NCBI GenBank assembly: GCA_030549775.1
Contig: CM060175.1
Coordinates: forward strand, 18,520,212-18,584,211
Length of the DNA: 64,000 bases
From: Tamarix chinensis
Taxonomy: Eukaryota > Streptophyta > Magnoliopsida > Caryophyllales > Tamaricaceae
Direction of reading: 5' to 3'
The translations under genes were made by a program, and so were the position numbers. The notes beneath the pieces are model-generated. The model was not told the DNA's origin. It made no database searches and saw nothing but the letters and a program-made list of their open reading frames with translations. Numbering within the stretch: position 1 is the stretch's first letter; every line of letters starts with the position of its first letter. Below are positions 12,583-26,065 of the stretch, in pieces.

Positions 12583-15500
12583 TGTGGGACATCCCAAAAT
12601 TTACTACTAAAAAATTTAACTTTACAAAAAAAATACAAAAAATGGGTGTTACGTCGCATCCAACATAAAAAATAAACTCCCTATACCTAATCTACACCAA
12701 GTATTAGGTTAAAAAGTATCTTGTACCTTTAAATCAGGTGTGGGAATTGCTTAACCCCATAACAATATAAGATTACGAAGAGAAAAATAATAGAGATAAT
12801 AGAAAAAATAGGATAAAAAGTCTAGATAGCGAGAGATATTTGGAAAACCAAGCACTTTTACTAGCCTAAATAAACGCTCACCGCATGCCATACATCCAAA
12901 GCATTGATTCAATAACTACCTACAAAACAAGACAATATTTTCTAGTAGGAATGAGAAACATCCATAAAAAGGATGATTAATACACTACTTATTGAGTAAG
13001 GTAACAATACAAATTAATAGTTTAACATATTCATAACATACATGTTTCATTTGTCAAGATGGATACCATACATGTGTACATGCTCATAATATATGATGGC
13101 TCAAAAGAAAACTACATTAAAGTTAATATTTAGGTGATCACACAACTCTATTTATTTAGTCATATTGAGATCAAGGACTCCATTGTTCATAAACAGTATA
13201 AATTTTAGGACATACTACTCTTAGCCACTATTTAATAACTTGTGGAATGCCATATGACCCTTCTAGGATAAAAACACACACAACAACCACAAAACTAGAC
13301 TCCTAGTTCTTAAGTATGGATACCCCTATAAGTCGGTGGAAAAATAAATATAGAGTAAATCTAGGGTCACTTTATTTATAAAAACAACTAAGAATCATGG
13401 GTTCCACAACAACCCAGATATAAATATAAATGGTTTGGTTATTATAACAACCAAGCCACTATGGTATCGCAACAATCCAGTGAAAATCATATACCTGGTT
13501 CAACTTGTTATCGACTTATGGGATCTTCCATTTTAAATATTAATGCCTTATTAACCATTTATCACAATAATACATTACTTGGTTTACTATCAACATAACT
13601 CTTCCACTTGCATTATCATTCACTCATTACATAGGATACCGCTTATCATTCTTACAAGAATTATTAATAATCATGGAATTCATACCAACACTTTTTATAT
13701 GTAATAACACTTACAAAGGAAAAATGGTTAATCAATTTAATATGCTATAGCCACATGGAGTAAATATAAGACATAAAGTAAGACAATAATCATAACAAAA
13801 ATATTACATAAGGTAAAGACCATAATGCCATCACCAAAGCCCTAATTCACCATTGAGCCATAACTCCACCCATAAGACTCACTAATTCAGCAAATTTCAT
13901 ACTACAATCCAATCTATCATGCTCGACAACTCAAAAGTTAAGATTAAAACCCAATATTTTGCATATAATATACTGCTCATAACCTTAAGGTTTCTAAGCC
14001 CATTTAAAGCCATTTTCATCTAATATTAATATTTGTGTTTATTTTTAACCTTAATTATACACATACCACCCTTAACATATTCTAAACCCAATAACACTTA
14101 CACAACCTCAAATATCTAGAGTTTACCTTTAATGACCAAAATACCCCTAGTGCTACGTAAACGTCTCAAAATTGCTTATTTACATAACTTGATCCACACT
14201 TACCAAAACTTAATATATTATATATCAATTTTTATATACAAAGCTCAAGGAATACACGGGCTTACTTATTTCCCATAAAATAAAATCATAATTGACCTAA
14301 ATACCTTAGAGTTGGGATTAACACCAAAACCTAGAAATACTAATTTCCACCAATTGGTTAAATTCACATATGACCTCCCACATAATATAAGCCATCTAAA
14401 AATATAAATTACTCAAACTCAAACCACCGAAAGACCATCAACAACCCTAAGGAAAAAACACAAAAGCCTTAAATTACTAACAATAATCCTTCATACCTCT
14501 TCCAAAATACTTAAACTCATGTTAATCAACATTAGAAATCATTTTTTAATAAGAATAATAAAATATGACATCATTCTTGCAACTTCAGAAATAAAGTTAT
14601 AATGACTTAGGCATGACATTTAAAATAAACTAGGCAAGTTACATGCTTTTCATAAAATGATAATAATATGGAATATAAGCCTTAAACGATTCTAAAACAT
14701 GATCATAGAATAAAGCATGATATCATGATAATTTAAATAAAAGACCAAATAGCATAATATACATATGTTCCTTGGAAAAAAATTACTCCTACTCACATTA
14801 TTCTAATCACCCTAATCATTCTAATAAGAAAATATGAATGATTGGGTAGCTAATGAAGATTAAATAGAGGAGAAAGGTAAAGAAAAAAAGGTTAAAGAAG
14901 ATGCATAAAGAACCAACATATGTGGTGTTTGGCAACATGAACAACAAAGGTAAGCATGGAGGAGATGCTAGGTGAACAACTCACATAGCAAATCTAAGAG
15001 TAAGTTGTGTGTGGTGTGGACATTAGTGGTGGGGGCTTGTGTTCATTAGTGGAGTAAGGTGCATTATGTGGTGGTAAAGGGTGGTATTGAGTTATGTAGG
15101 AGGCAGACAAAAATAAAGGAAGGTGTCATAAAGTTATGGTAGAGAAAGGGTTGGTTTGCATGAGAGAATGATACTAGGTGGTGTTAGATTTCATGAGGTG
15201 TTCATGCAACACAAGGGTGGTGGCATAAAGTGGTTATGTTAGTGCTTGGAATCTACAAAAGATGAGGCTAAAAAGTGTAGGTTTAATGTGAAGAAAATGA
15301 AAAAATGAAGGAAGAATAAGGGAGGATGACAATGTTGGTTTGGCAAGAGAAAATTTCAGAGCAATAAAGAGAAGAGAGTATGATTTGGGGCTAGAGGAAT
15401 GGCATAAAAGGGAAATGGAGGGAGTATATAGGGGGTCCATAATGTTTTATAATAATGGAGAAGGTATGAGGGGTGCGAGAGATGATTTCAAGTAATAGGG

Positions 15501-15609
15501 GGTCATAGAGGTGGAGTGTAAGTGAGGGGGTTGACATAAAAATTAGAAGGGGTATGGGTGGGGTTGAGTGTTTGGTTAGGTGTAGTTAGGTTTCAATTAT
15601 GGTTGAACC
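12583..15609 (-). mobile_element. Long-LTR family, copy 1 (minus orientation, 5' end lost)
   Basis: The lower end (12583 onward, GGGACATCCCAAAATTTACTACTAAAAAATTT) matches the lower end of copy D at 61297 and, reverse-complemented, the 3' ends of copies A, B and E. The body shows decayed hairpin-unit sequence near 13320-13500. Positions 14860-15600 are purine/GGT-rich, the complement of the CCACC-rich 5' part of plus-strand copies A and B. The expected 5' terminus is not found before copy E begins at 15610. No internal coding domain adjoins it. Confidence 0.65.
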
Positions 15610-17166
15610 TGTAATACCCCAAAATTTTGTCTAATTTTAATTTTGACTAACTAATATTTTAACCTAATCTAAATTTTAATCATTAGGTCATTATTTTTTT
15701 AGCATAATCTTAACCCTAGGTAATTGATAGATAAAATTTTAGATTAATTCCCTAAATTTTTAAACCTAATCCTAATCCTAATCCTAAACTCATTTTCTTT
15801 CTTTCTTTTTCTCTTTTCCTTTTATCCATTTTCCTTCACCCAATCATCTCCTTCCCTTTCCCCCCTTTTGGCTATGCAAACACTTCCCTACATAGTTTCC
15901 TTTCCTTTCTTCTTTCCCTTCCCAATCCTATACTACCACTGTACCAACTACCTACCCTTGGCCCTGCAACACAACTTGCACCACTAAAAGATATGTTCAT
16001 CCCTTCAACCCATGATATGTGTCACATAACCAAAACCCATGCCAAACACCAAATTCCTAACCCTACACCATTTATTCATTCCACATCTCACATGCCCTTA
16101 CCCATCTCCTTCTATAAATACACCTCTACCCTCCTATTTCACATTTTTACAACCCTTGTAAAACTCCCCAAACCTTCCTATTCCTTCCTACAACTTCTCT
16201 ACATTTCAATCAAATTTTATTCGCCATTTTTTTCCTTGAAGCATTGCACCACCCTCGCCACACCACATATTCACACAAACCACCCCTAATTTTTGCATGT
16301 GTTTGTGTTTATTGTTGTATCATATGGTGAAAAAGTGAGTAAGATATGAAAACATGTGTATGTGTATATTGTTGGTTATCAATCAAGATATATGGTATCT
16401 AAATATAATTGTGGTTATTTATTTTTATGATGATATTATATATTGGAAGTTGAAAAATCATTAATAATGGGACTAATAATGTTTTTATGGAAACATGAGC
16501 ATTTTGGCTATCTTAGGGACAATTTTGTTAATATGGGTTAAAAATGAATTTTAGGGTATTTTATAGTGATAAGTGGTTCAAAAAATGTAAATTATATTAT
16601 GTGTAAGGTTTGGAGTGAATATGAATGACCTAAGTCTAATAAATGAGAAAAGTGGCTTTAAGTAGGAATGATAACCTTATGTGCGGAATTATTATCAAAT
16701 GTGTGGAAATGTGGGAGTTTGAACTTGATTTCTATAATCTTTCCAATATTGGAACTTTAGTAATTCATATTAAATTTAAGATTTACATGAGTCTCATAGA
16801 CAAAGTTATGATTAATTTATGAAATTAAGATTTTGTGGGAAAATATAAAAAGTAACCTTAAAGGTAGGTTATTATTGCATTTGTAAGACGTGGGAGTTTG
16901 ATCTTGATTTTTAGGGACGTTGTCAATAATAATATTTTAAGGATGGATATTTGAATTGGTTTATAAAATGAGTACCAAGGGAGAAGGTATGCTTGACTTA
17001 TAAATGAGAGTTTCTTAGGGGGAATATGGATTGTCCTTGGAAAAATATATTAGGCTGTGTTTCTTGCATGTCTATGTGTGTGTTTTCAAGTTGGACTTGA
17101 AATAAATAACTATAAACAAGATATTAATCATTTATAGTGAATGATCATATAATATAGGACTGGTTG
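15610..17166 (+). mobile_element. Long-LTR family, copy E, 5' part
   Basis: Starts TGTAATACCCCAAAATTTTG, then a C-rich segment (15840-16290) and a G/T-rich segment that matches copy A near 36700-37520. It is interrupted at 17166 by the chromovirus and resumes at 44634. The open frame at 15993-16289 is a low-complexity artefact. Confidence 0.7.
17162..17166 (+). repeat. Target-site duplication GGTTG, left copy (chromovirus)
   Basis: GGTTG directly precedes the LTR end TGTAACACC; the same five bases directly follow the far LTR end at 44629-44633. Confidence 0.75.
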
Positions 17167-19066
17167 TGTAACACCTTCATTTCCATAATAATAAAAAAAT
17201 CATTGAAAAGTATGTACGGAAACTAAATATAGTGAGGGCATTACCCCACATCTAATGTAAATAGGCACCCTAGTACCGCTCATACTAGATACTAAGGTTA
17301 AGTAAAATAAGAAAACACAAAAATCATATTTATTAAACCAAACCATTTGAATCAAACATGTTACTACAACTAAAATTATGAAAATGGTCTACTAAAATTA
17401 GTATGATAAAGGAAACACCGAAATCCACCACCACTCTCACTCTTTCCCGTCATGCATGCCATCAACACCTTGAGTAGATTCTCAAGCTCACACAATCCAC
17501 CATATTATCTCTACATTATCCACTCATCATAATGGGTAATTTTTCCAAATTAAATAGAAATATATCCACTCTGGTAACCATTCTATTTTTACAACACTAG
17601 AATAAGGAAAATTATCTAAACCAATACTTAAAACCAAAAGGTATCAAATTGAGTCAAACCTTGTTAAAATATCCTAGGATTTAATTACACATACACATAA
17701 TTAATAAAACATAACTTTACTGTATAAAGTATTGACCTTGTAACATATCCATAATACATAACATAGTTTAATAAATTCCACTCTTTATAAACTAATCATA
17801 TTTATATATAATAATAATTATATCTTTATAACACGCCTATAAAATTACAATATTTATATTAAATCAATCAAGCACCCACATTTATATAAAATTCATAAAA
17901 GATAATCATCAATAGGGCTTAAATATACAAAATCATAGATATCTAAGTAATTTCACATAACCATATAAGATCATTTATATCAAACAAGTGTGAGATCAAG
18001 GTATTTATAAACATACATACACATATATATCTACATATATATGTTCAAAGTAATGTTACTTATGGAACATTTCGATCAACAAAAGCTCATTAAAGAATGA
18101 TCTTATAAATTAAGCACAAATATATGAATTAAGTAAATTCATATGCTTTATTTCCCTTAGCTTGATCTTAAATATACCCACTTACCTTGGCTCATTATGT
18201 TATACATCAAATATTCTTCAATACCTAAGATACTTAAATAATTTTAAATTTATATAAATAGCAAGGTTTTTACCTCCTAATGTTATATATTAATACCCCA
18301 ATATAATATAGTGACAATTAACTTAACCCAAAATTTATTGAATATAACTACAAAACTACAAACCAGATAGTAAAAATATCAACTTTAGTTACCTATGAAT
18401 GAATATATTAATCAATAGCTCACCAACACCAGACTGACCTATGCCTTTATAATCACAAATGGAGAAAACTATATTAATAGCTCACCTACACTAGAATGTA
18501 CCACTATATAAAAGTAGAAAGATGTATGTTATCGAAGGATTTGTTGACATAATTGCCAAATATCTTATCTACGGTTAAAATAATAATAATTCAAAATAGT
18601 AGTTATGTTATCTATATTGATAAGATCAATAGAGTGGAAGGTTGCAATCAAAGTGTTCTCGACTTTTTCCTAGTTTCTTCCCCCTTCTTTGTTATTGTTA
18701 TTTTTTTTCACCTTTAATGGTTGCTAATGCTTTTGGGTTAAATTTCTCAACAAGAGAGGCTAATGTGTTACATTTACTTTTAGTTGGTCTTCGGATTATT
18801 GAAAATAAGTTAAAAAACAATTATTAAAATGACTAAAAATAAAGATTAAGTTACTTAGTAAAATTTAAATACTACAATATCCATCTAACTCATTAAACTT
18901 AATAAACTATCTTTTAAATATTACTATTTAAAAGTATATCAACCAACCCATTATTTATATACCACATATATATATAATAGCAGCAACAAAATTAGTAATA
19001 AATATATGAACCCTTTATTATTATTCTTTTTAATTAAATAATTAGTTAGAATTTTTTGAGTTTTAC
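17167..19066 (-). repeat. Chromovirus 3' LTR
   Basis: About 1.9 kb matching, in the same order, 23674-24995 plus 43273-44628. Conserved landmarks include the stretch with ATGCATGC near 17452, TTTATCCACTCATCATAATGGG-like sequence near 17530 and AGATCAATAGAGTGGAAGG near 18624. The 5' boundary on the minus strand is approximate because the terminal TG has mutated. Confidence 0.8.
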
Positions 19067-19109
19067 GTCCTTGTTAACTCGAGAATTTAGAACACGTTAT
19101 GCACACATG

Positions 19110-20010
19110 TTAACTCCATGTGTTAGGTAAGCTGATACGCCACCTCCTTAATCCTCTCCAATATCTCATACAAACCAATAAAACTTAGGCTTAACTTTCT
19201 CTTTCTTCTAAAGCTTATCACACCTTTGGTAGGTGAGACACGTGAAAGGACCTTCTTACCCACCTAAAACTCATCTAATCTCTACCTGTCTTGAGCAGCT
19301 TTCATCTTCTCTTATATCACTTTCACCTATTGCAATGTATCCCTTATGAGTTGTGGTCCTAAGACCACAACCTCACTAGGACCATTCGAACACATTGGGC
19401 TCCTACACTTCCTCCTATAGAGCGCCTTAAATATAGTCATTCTAATACTAACACGATATCTATTGTTGTAAGAGAACTCAATCAAATCCAACTTTTCCTC
19501 CTAATTCCCCTATAACTCTAGTACACATGCTTGCAACACATCTTCTAATGTCTAAATGGTCTTATATGTCTGATCGTTAGTAGTTAGACAAAATGTCATG
19601 CTTATTTTTAACTTGGTGCCAAATTCCTCTTGCAACTTTCCCTAAACATACAATAGGAATTGGGAATCCCTATTCGATATAATATCCTGGGGAAATCCGT
19701 GACACTTTGCCATGTACTTTACATATGCTCTAGCTAATTAATCCATAGACCAAGTCGACTTCATGAAATTAAGACTACCAACTTAGTCAACCTATCTGCG
19801 ATAACCCAAATCAGAGCAATACCATTCTTGGTCTCAAGAAAACCCAAAATAAAGTCCATAGATATGGAATCCCATTTCCAAGATGGCACCTCCAATAGTT
19901 GAATCAACCTTGTTGGCCTCTTTTGTTCAATTTTGACCTTCTGACAAGTCAACATGTAGCCACAAATTTAGCTACCTCCCTCTTCACCCTTGACCACCAA
20001 ACATTTTCTT
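19110..20010 (-). pseudogene. Chromovirus integrase remnant
   Basis: On the minus strand, positions about 20010-19600 give the end of the zinc-binding part (KREVAKFVATC-like), then CQKVK and the start of the core with MDFILG. Positions about 19280-19110 give the C-terminal region (KGVISFRRKRKLSLSFIG, then YEILERIKEVAYQL), as in Tekay/Del-type integrases. Stops and shifts lie between the pieces. No clear chromodomain could be read. Confidence 0.75.
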
Positions 20011-20329
20011 TAGATCCTTATATAGCTTACCACCACCTAATTCTCTTTGTTAAGTCCCCACAACTCCAAGTAACACACCATCTCCCTCTGAATTCGATGC
20101 TTCCATCCTTATAAATTTGGAAACCCTTGGCTCTATCTTCTTGCATTTTTAGTTAAATTCTCTCTAACATTACATCTCATGGTCGACTAGCTCTAATCTC
20201 ATAAAAAATGGTGAGAGTGATGGCTAGAGAACTAAATATTACCTTAAGATATTCGAGATCAGTTCAATCTCTATCTCTTGTAGCTCCTCATATAGTCTAT
20301 CTACTACCACCAAGGCATTTAACAAATGT

Positions 20330-21600
20330 GATAACTTTTTACAAAGTATGTCCGCCACCACATTAGCCTTATCCTTATGGTAAATAAGCTCTATATCCTA
20401 ATATTTCACTAAATCCAACCACTCTTTTGCCTCATATTAAGATCCTTCTGTGTGAATATGTACTTGAGGCTATTATGGTCTATATAAAACTTACATTGCA
20501 CCCTATATAGGTAATGTCACCAAATCTTTAATGTGAAAACGATTACTGTCAAATCTAAGTCATGAGTGGGATAGTTCTTCTCATAAGGATTTAATTTATA
20601 CAATGCATAAGCTATCACCCTTTTATTTTGCATCAACACACAACCAATTCCCTTCTTTGAGGCATCACTATAGACTTCAAAGCCTTCTATTCTTGATGGG
20701 ATAGTTAAAACTAGAGCAGTAGTTAAATTTTGCTTTAAATCCTAGAAAGCTACCTTGCATTTGTCATCCTATTAGAAGCATGTGGTATTCCTCAACAAAT
20801 TTGTCAATAGCCTAACAATCTTAGAGTAGTTTTGCACAAACCGTTTGTAATATCTTGCCATCCCTAGAATGCTTTGTACTTCTATAACATTCGTAAGGAC
20901 TGACCACTCAGAAATTGCTTGGGTCTTATCCAGGTCCACATACACTCCTTCCTTGGATATCACATGCCCTAGAAAAGCTACCTTCTTTAACTAGGATTTA
21001 CACTTGGAGAGTTTGGCATAGAGCTTATGGTTCCTCAATAGTGTAAGTACCATCCTCAAATATTGAGCATGTTGGTCCTGATCCTTCAAATACACTAATA
21101 TATCATCAATAAAGATCACTACAAATTGATCAAGGTAGGGCCATAAAATCATCTTCATGAAATCCATAAAAATGGCCTGGGCATTGTTAAGACCAAACGA
21201 TATCACTATGAATTCATAGCGACCATATATGATCTGAAATACCATCTTTTAGATATCATTCTATGCAACTTTTAGCTGATGGTATTTTGACCGCAAATCC
21301 ATCTTTGAGAATATTCTTGCACCTTTTAGTTGGTCGAATAAATCATTAATTAGAGGTAAAGGATACTTATTCTTGATGGTTACTTAGTGCAACCCTCGGT
21401 AGTCAATACAAAACCTTAAGCTACCATCCTTCTTCAAAAATAAAATAGGTGCTCCCTATAGAGATATACTAGACTTGATATACCCCTTCTCTAGTAATTC
21501 TTCAAGTGGGGATTTCAACTTCTTCATCTGAACCGAAGCCATTTTATACATTGCTTTAGACATCGGTTTAGTCCTTGGTGCTAAATCAATTATGAACTCT
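20330..21600 (-). pseudogene. Chromovirus reverse transcriptase / RNase H remnant
   Basis: The RT lies at about 21600-20990 on the minus strand, with [27 protein letters not shown] and the catalytic FIDDILVY block (about 21085-21120). The thumb (20963-20772) and decayed RNase H (to about 20330) follow. Several in-frame stops make it non-functional. Confidence 0.85.
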
Positions 21601-21829
21601 ACTTCCTTGTCTGGCAGTTAACTAGGTAATCTCTTGTAATCAAAAGACCCTCTAGATCTACCAAGTCAACATTCAAATCATGGATTCTACACAAATATAA
21701 TGGTTTCCCCTTCTTTGCTAAAGATGTTAACCTCATGGCTGAGATAAGGCAAGTCATGGGATTTGGCTTATAAGACCAATAGTATACTCTAACTTCCTTT
21801 GTCCCTCTCAAAACCACCTTCTATTGTGT

Positions 21830-22150
21830 GCAATCTAATTGTATTTTATACCTCCCTATCTAATCCATCCCAAGGATGATATCAAACTCCCACAATTTTA
21901 TCTTAATAAGGTCTATAGAAAGCTAGTCACCATAGATAATAAAAGGCACTTTATGATATAACTTAGTACAATGCATCATATCACCAAAAGGTAACATAAT
22001 GATAGTGGATATAATATGAGAATGAACTAAGCCAATTTTATCCACACAAGATGCAATAATAAATGAATGCAAAGCTCCTGATTCAAATAATATATTTGCG
22101 AGAGCAAAGAGGATAGTAAATGTACCATTCATTACCATTCATTACATCCC
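21830..22150 (-). pseudogene. Chromovirus protease remnant
   Basis: Minus-strand frame 22138-21923 gives NILFESGALHSFI, a decayed form of the retropepsin D-S-G-A motif, in the position expected between gag and RT. The catalytic Asp is read as Glu here. Confidence 0.65.
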
Positions 22151-22369
22151 CCTGCCACTCTACCTCTACTTGTCTTATAACATTATATCAACCTCTACTC
22201 TGACCGCTATACGTTTGCTACTGAAACTTAGGGCGGTGTTGCTCAATCGTGCCTTTAAAATCCTAACTCCCTACACTTCCCAATGTTCTATGTGTAGTTT
22301 TTGTCTACTATTTTTGCTGAGGCTGCTGCTACTGCTATCTTTAACTTCCATTGAACTATAGAGCCTAAC

Positions 22370-23330
22370 CCCTCTAAGCAACATTATCTCCTCCACCAGA
22401 TCTACATTTAAAAGATCTATTCCCTAGCTTGCTACAAGTGTAGCATATCACAAAGTTACCCCCATAATCCTTTCTAGGATGATTCTTACCATAATGCTTG
22501 TAATAATAATCCTTCTTTTAAAATTGTTCTCCATCGCAACAAATTCATGATTTTCCTGCAGTAGAACACACATATCCTCCACTAGTTTGAGAACTTCCCT
22601 GACTTTTACCTCCAATATGTCCCCTTTTTCCACCTTTAAATCTTTGTTAGCTTTCTATCTTCCTCTTCTTAGCTAATTATACCTTTGTAATGCAACAATC
22701 TCTTTGATACATAGTCATCGTATCTGTGAAGGTAACTCCTCCAAACATCTCTTGTATACTAAGGTTAAGCCCTTTCTCAAATCTACAAGCCATCATTTCC
22801 TTTGTGGCTACCATTTTTGGTGCGAAGCTAGCCAATTCCATGAACTTCTGATAGTATTCCTCCACTGTTGTCGACCCCTATTATAGTGACAAAAACTCAT
22901 TATACTTTACGTAATTAACATGTAGAGGGTAAAACCTAGCCCTCATCACCGCTTGAAACTACTCCCAGGAAGCTAGCCTACCACTGATCATCTACTAACT
23001 CCCTTAGAAGAAACACTACAATGTAGACCATACGTTTTGAAGGGTAATCGACGACAACAAAAATCTTATTAAGGTACATGAACTAACCCTCTAATACAAT
23101 TGGGCCCTCTAAACCTTTAAAAGTTGGTGGATGATGCTATGTATCTGCCTCAACTAGTCCTCCTCATAAACATGCCCATGAGCGTGAGCCAGAGCTTGAG
23201 ACAAAGTTGAGGCTTGTGTTTGTGCCTGGGCTTGTTATGCCTACATATGCCTCTAAGTCTATGCTATGTTAAACACAATATGCTCTAGCTGTTTCATTTG
23301 TGCATTACAAGACATCGTGCTACAAAACAT
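22370..23330 (-). pseudogene. Chromovirus gag remnant
   Basis: The frame 22865-22677 reads EEYYQKFMELASFAP and matches the retrotransposon gag domain. Near 22390-22450 a decayed zinc knuckle can be read (CYTCSKLGN), with Asn where the family has His. Upstream coding (to about 23330) is fragmentary. Confidence 0.7.
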
Positions 23331-23658
23331 AAGTAAGGTTAGGTTAAAACTTAAGGGTCATTATACTACAGTAGCAAATACACATGAGTGAAACTTGTAA
23401 CTTAGAGAATAGTATAATAATAAATGCATAAAAGATAATCATAAGAGCACACTTTCTCTAAAATATTATCACTTAACATCACAAATTGCTAATAATGAGT
23501 ACGAAAAATCATGCACATATGCACCCCAACCCTTCTTCCTCACTTGGTGGCATTCAAGATTTTTAAATCTATATTCCTCATAAAAGCTAAAGTAAATACC
23601 ATTCTTTAAAATCTTAAAATCATGTTAAAATTAAATTATGAATTAAAGTGAAAATCAA

Positions 23659-23670
23659 GCTTTGATATTA
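23659..23670 (-). other. Primer-binding site, iMet-like (decayed)
   Basis: The minus strand reads TAATATCAAAGC, close to the TGGTATCAGAGC complement of initiator tRNA-Met. It lies directly inside the 5' LTR end near 23674. Confidence 0.7.
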
Positions 23671-23673
23671 CTT

Positions 23674-24995
23674 CATAACATCCCCATTTCCAAAACCAAA
23701 AACTCATTGAAAACTATGCATGAAAACTAAATACAATAAGGGCATTACCGCTACATCTAATGTAAATAAGCACCTTATTCCCACTCATACTACATGCTAA
23801 GGATAAGTAAAATAAAAAAAAAACACATAATCATATTTATAAACTCAAACCATTCAAATCGAAAATGTTACTATATTAGAAACCATGAAAAGGGTATATT
23901 AAAATTTGTAAAGGAAACTTTACAAGTCACCACTAGTCTCACTTTTTCCTTTCATGCATGCAATCAACACCTTGAGTAGATTCGTACACAACCTGCACTA
24001 GATCATCAGCTCACCATGTACATATGAATCATCACAACCCCATTTAAAACACGTAACAAGTTAGATAGGGGAATAATTAAGTAGCATGTAAATACAAAGA
24101 AATAATAATTTATCTCCATGTTTATGCAAGCGTATTAATCATAGACCTACACTCAAATCACATAAGGAAACCACCTAATTATTAATATTTATTTAGATGA
24201 TCATGACATCAAAATTTTAAGTGGGTAAGCCAACCAGGGGGTAACTTAGAAAATTAAAGTTTGAAGACCTACTACCAACCACAGAAGGAACATAAATCAC
24301 ACCTGGGTCATCCCAATGGACATAGTCCATACCACCTTGGTTATCATGTTAGTGTGCAGCCCTTACTAGGGTTAAAGAAGCTTATAGAGTAGACTAGGAG
24401 CCTTAATAAGGTATAGCTAGCAAATAAATAGATATCCACAAGAGAAGAGGAAGGCTATGGTTGATCTCTAACTTCAGAATGTCAAATCTAAAGAACCTAG
24501 ATCCTAGTTTACATTCCACTTTAAGTTATCGTATTTTAATTAAGTGTAGTCACATGAGGTCACACAATCCACCAAATTATCTCCACTTTATCCACTCATC
24601 ATAATGGGTAATTTTATCAAATTAAATAGAAACATACCCTACTTGGGTCACCACTCGATTTTTACAACATTAGAATAAGAACAATTATCTAAACCAATAC
24701 TTAAAAACAAAAGGGATCAAACTAAGTCAAATCTGGTTAAAATATAGGATTTATTATGTGTAAACATAATTAATAAAACATAATTAATAAAACATAATTT
24801 AACTATATAAAGTAACGACCTTGTAAACTATCCATAGTAAGGAAAAGAATTTAATAAATTCAACTCTTTATAAACTAATCATATTTATATATAAAAATAA
24901 TTATATCTTAATGACACACCTATAAAATTACAATATTTATATTAAATTAATCAGGAACCCACATTTATATTAAATTCATAAAAAAATATCCTTAG
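23674..24995 (-). repeat. Chromovirus 5' LTR, part adjoining the internal domain
   Basis: Matches 17167-17900. It contains about 560 bp (around 23995-24555) with no counterpart in the 3' LTR. It is broken at 24995 by the long-LTR insertion and continues at 43273. Confidence 0.8.
24991..24995 (+). repeat. Candidate target-site duplication CTTAG (long-LTR pair, left)
   Basis: CTTAG before TGTAATACAC; the right side has CCTAG at 43273-43277, four of five identical. The uninterrupted 3' LTR has a related sequence at the matching point. Confidence 0.45.
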
Positions 24996-25648
24996 TGTAA
25001 TACACTAAATTTTTACTTAGATTAATCCCATATCATTAATATTCTAACTCATTTTTTATCTCGAGGAAATCTTATTTTAGCCTCAAGAAATTTATTAATC
25101 CAAAAATCTTAACTAAATATAAATCTTTAACCACGATAAACCATATTTTGTAATTTGATCTTGATTCCGCTAAAATTTATCACTAATCCTATCTATTTTG
25201 GCTAATCTAAAATTATCTAATACTAACCCCTAACCTTTTCTCTTTTTCCTTTTCTTTTCTTTCTTCTCCTTTATTCTCCTTTCTCTTGTCACCTTGTGCT
25301 ATAAAGCTTGAATTTACTCATTGTAACTTGCACCTGCCTCAACCACCACTCTCACCATTGCAGCCACCATCATCACCATCATCCATCATCATCTCCCCTA
25401 CCATCTTCATTTTCACACAATACACCCATACACCATCACCTCCCCTATTATCATTTCTCATTCTGACGCAACATACTCACACAACCATCACCATCCCTTG
25501 CTGCACCCTTGGCAATTTCACTACAACACACAACCATCACCTCCCTACCACCCTTAGTGACCTCTACACCATCATTCTACACAACTATTGCATGCCTCCT
25601 CTTGTTTTTCTTTCACCCGTTCGCACTCCCATATCCATATATATATTT

Positions 25649-25695
25649 ACACACACACACACACACACACACACTCTCTCTCTCTCTCTCTCTCT
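25649..25695 (+). repeat. (AC)n(CT)n compound microsatellite
   Basis: About thirteen AC units followed by about ten CT units within copy A. Confidence 0.95.
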
Positions 25696-26060
25696 ACTCT
25701 CCTTCCTTTTTCTTTTGTTTTGCCTTACGTTCTACCCATTTTGTGTCCAACGTACACTACTCGAGATCTATTTTCCTTTATTATTTTTCTTCTCTTCTTT
25801 TCTTGCTATTCTCTTCCCTATTTTCTTACCAAACTACCTCCATCAACACCATCAACATCGTGTGCTACCATGCACTACCCATTGATTGATAGACCGATTA
25901 CCAAGGTTACCCCATCCTTCCTCTTTTTCATTGACCACTACCCTTTTTCCCCCTTCTTCCATGCACCTGTCACATTTTTATAAAATGCACAGCCTGTACA
26001 GGACCTCAAGCATGACTATGCAACACTAAAAATTCTCATCTCACACCCTTTTAACCCAGC

Positions 26061-26065
26061 ATAGT
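26061..26065 (+). repeat. Target-site duplication of the Athila element, left (ATAGT)
   Basis: ATAGT before TGATAAG; the right side has ATAGC at 36132-36136. Four of five bases agree. Confidence 0.65.

Noticed and set aside
25286..25983. Overlapping open frames of 126-199 codons
   Set aside because: They are three frames of one CT/CACC-rich stretch plus an (AC)n(CT)n microsatellite in long-LTR copy A; composition is low complexity and no domain is visible.
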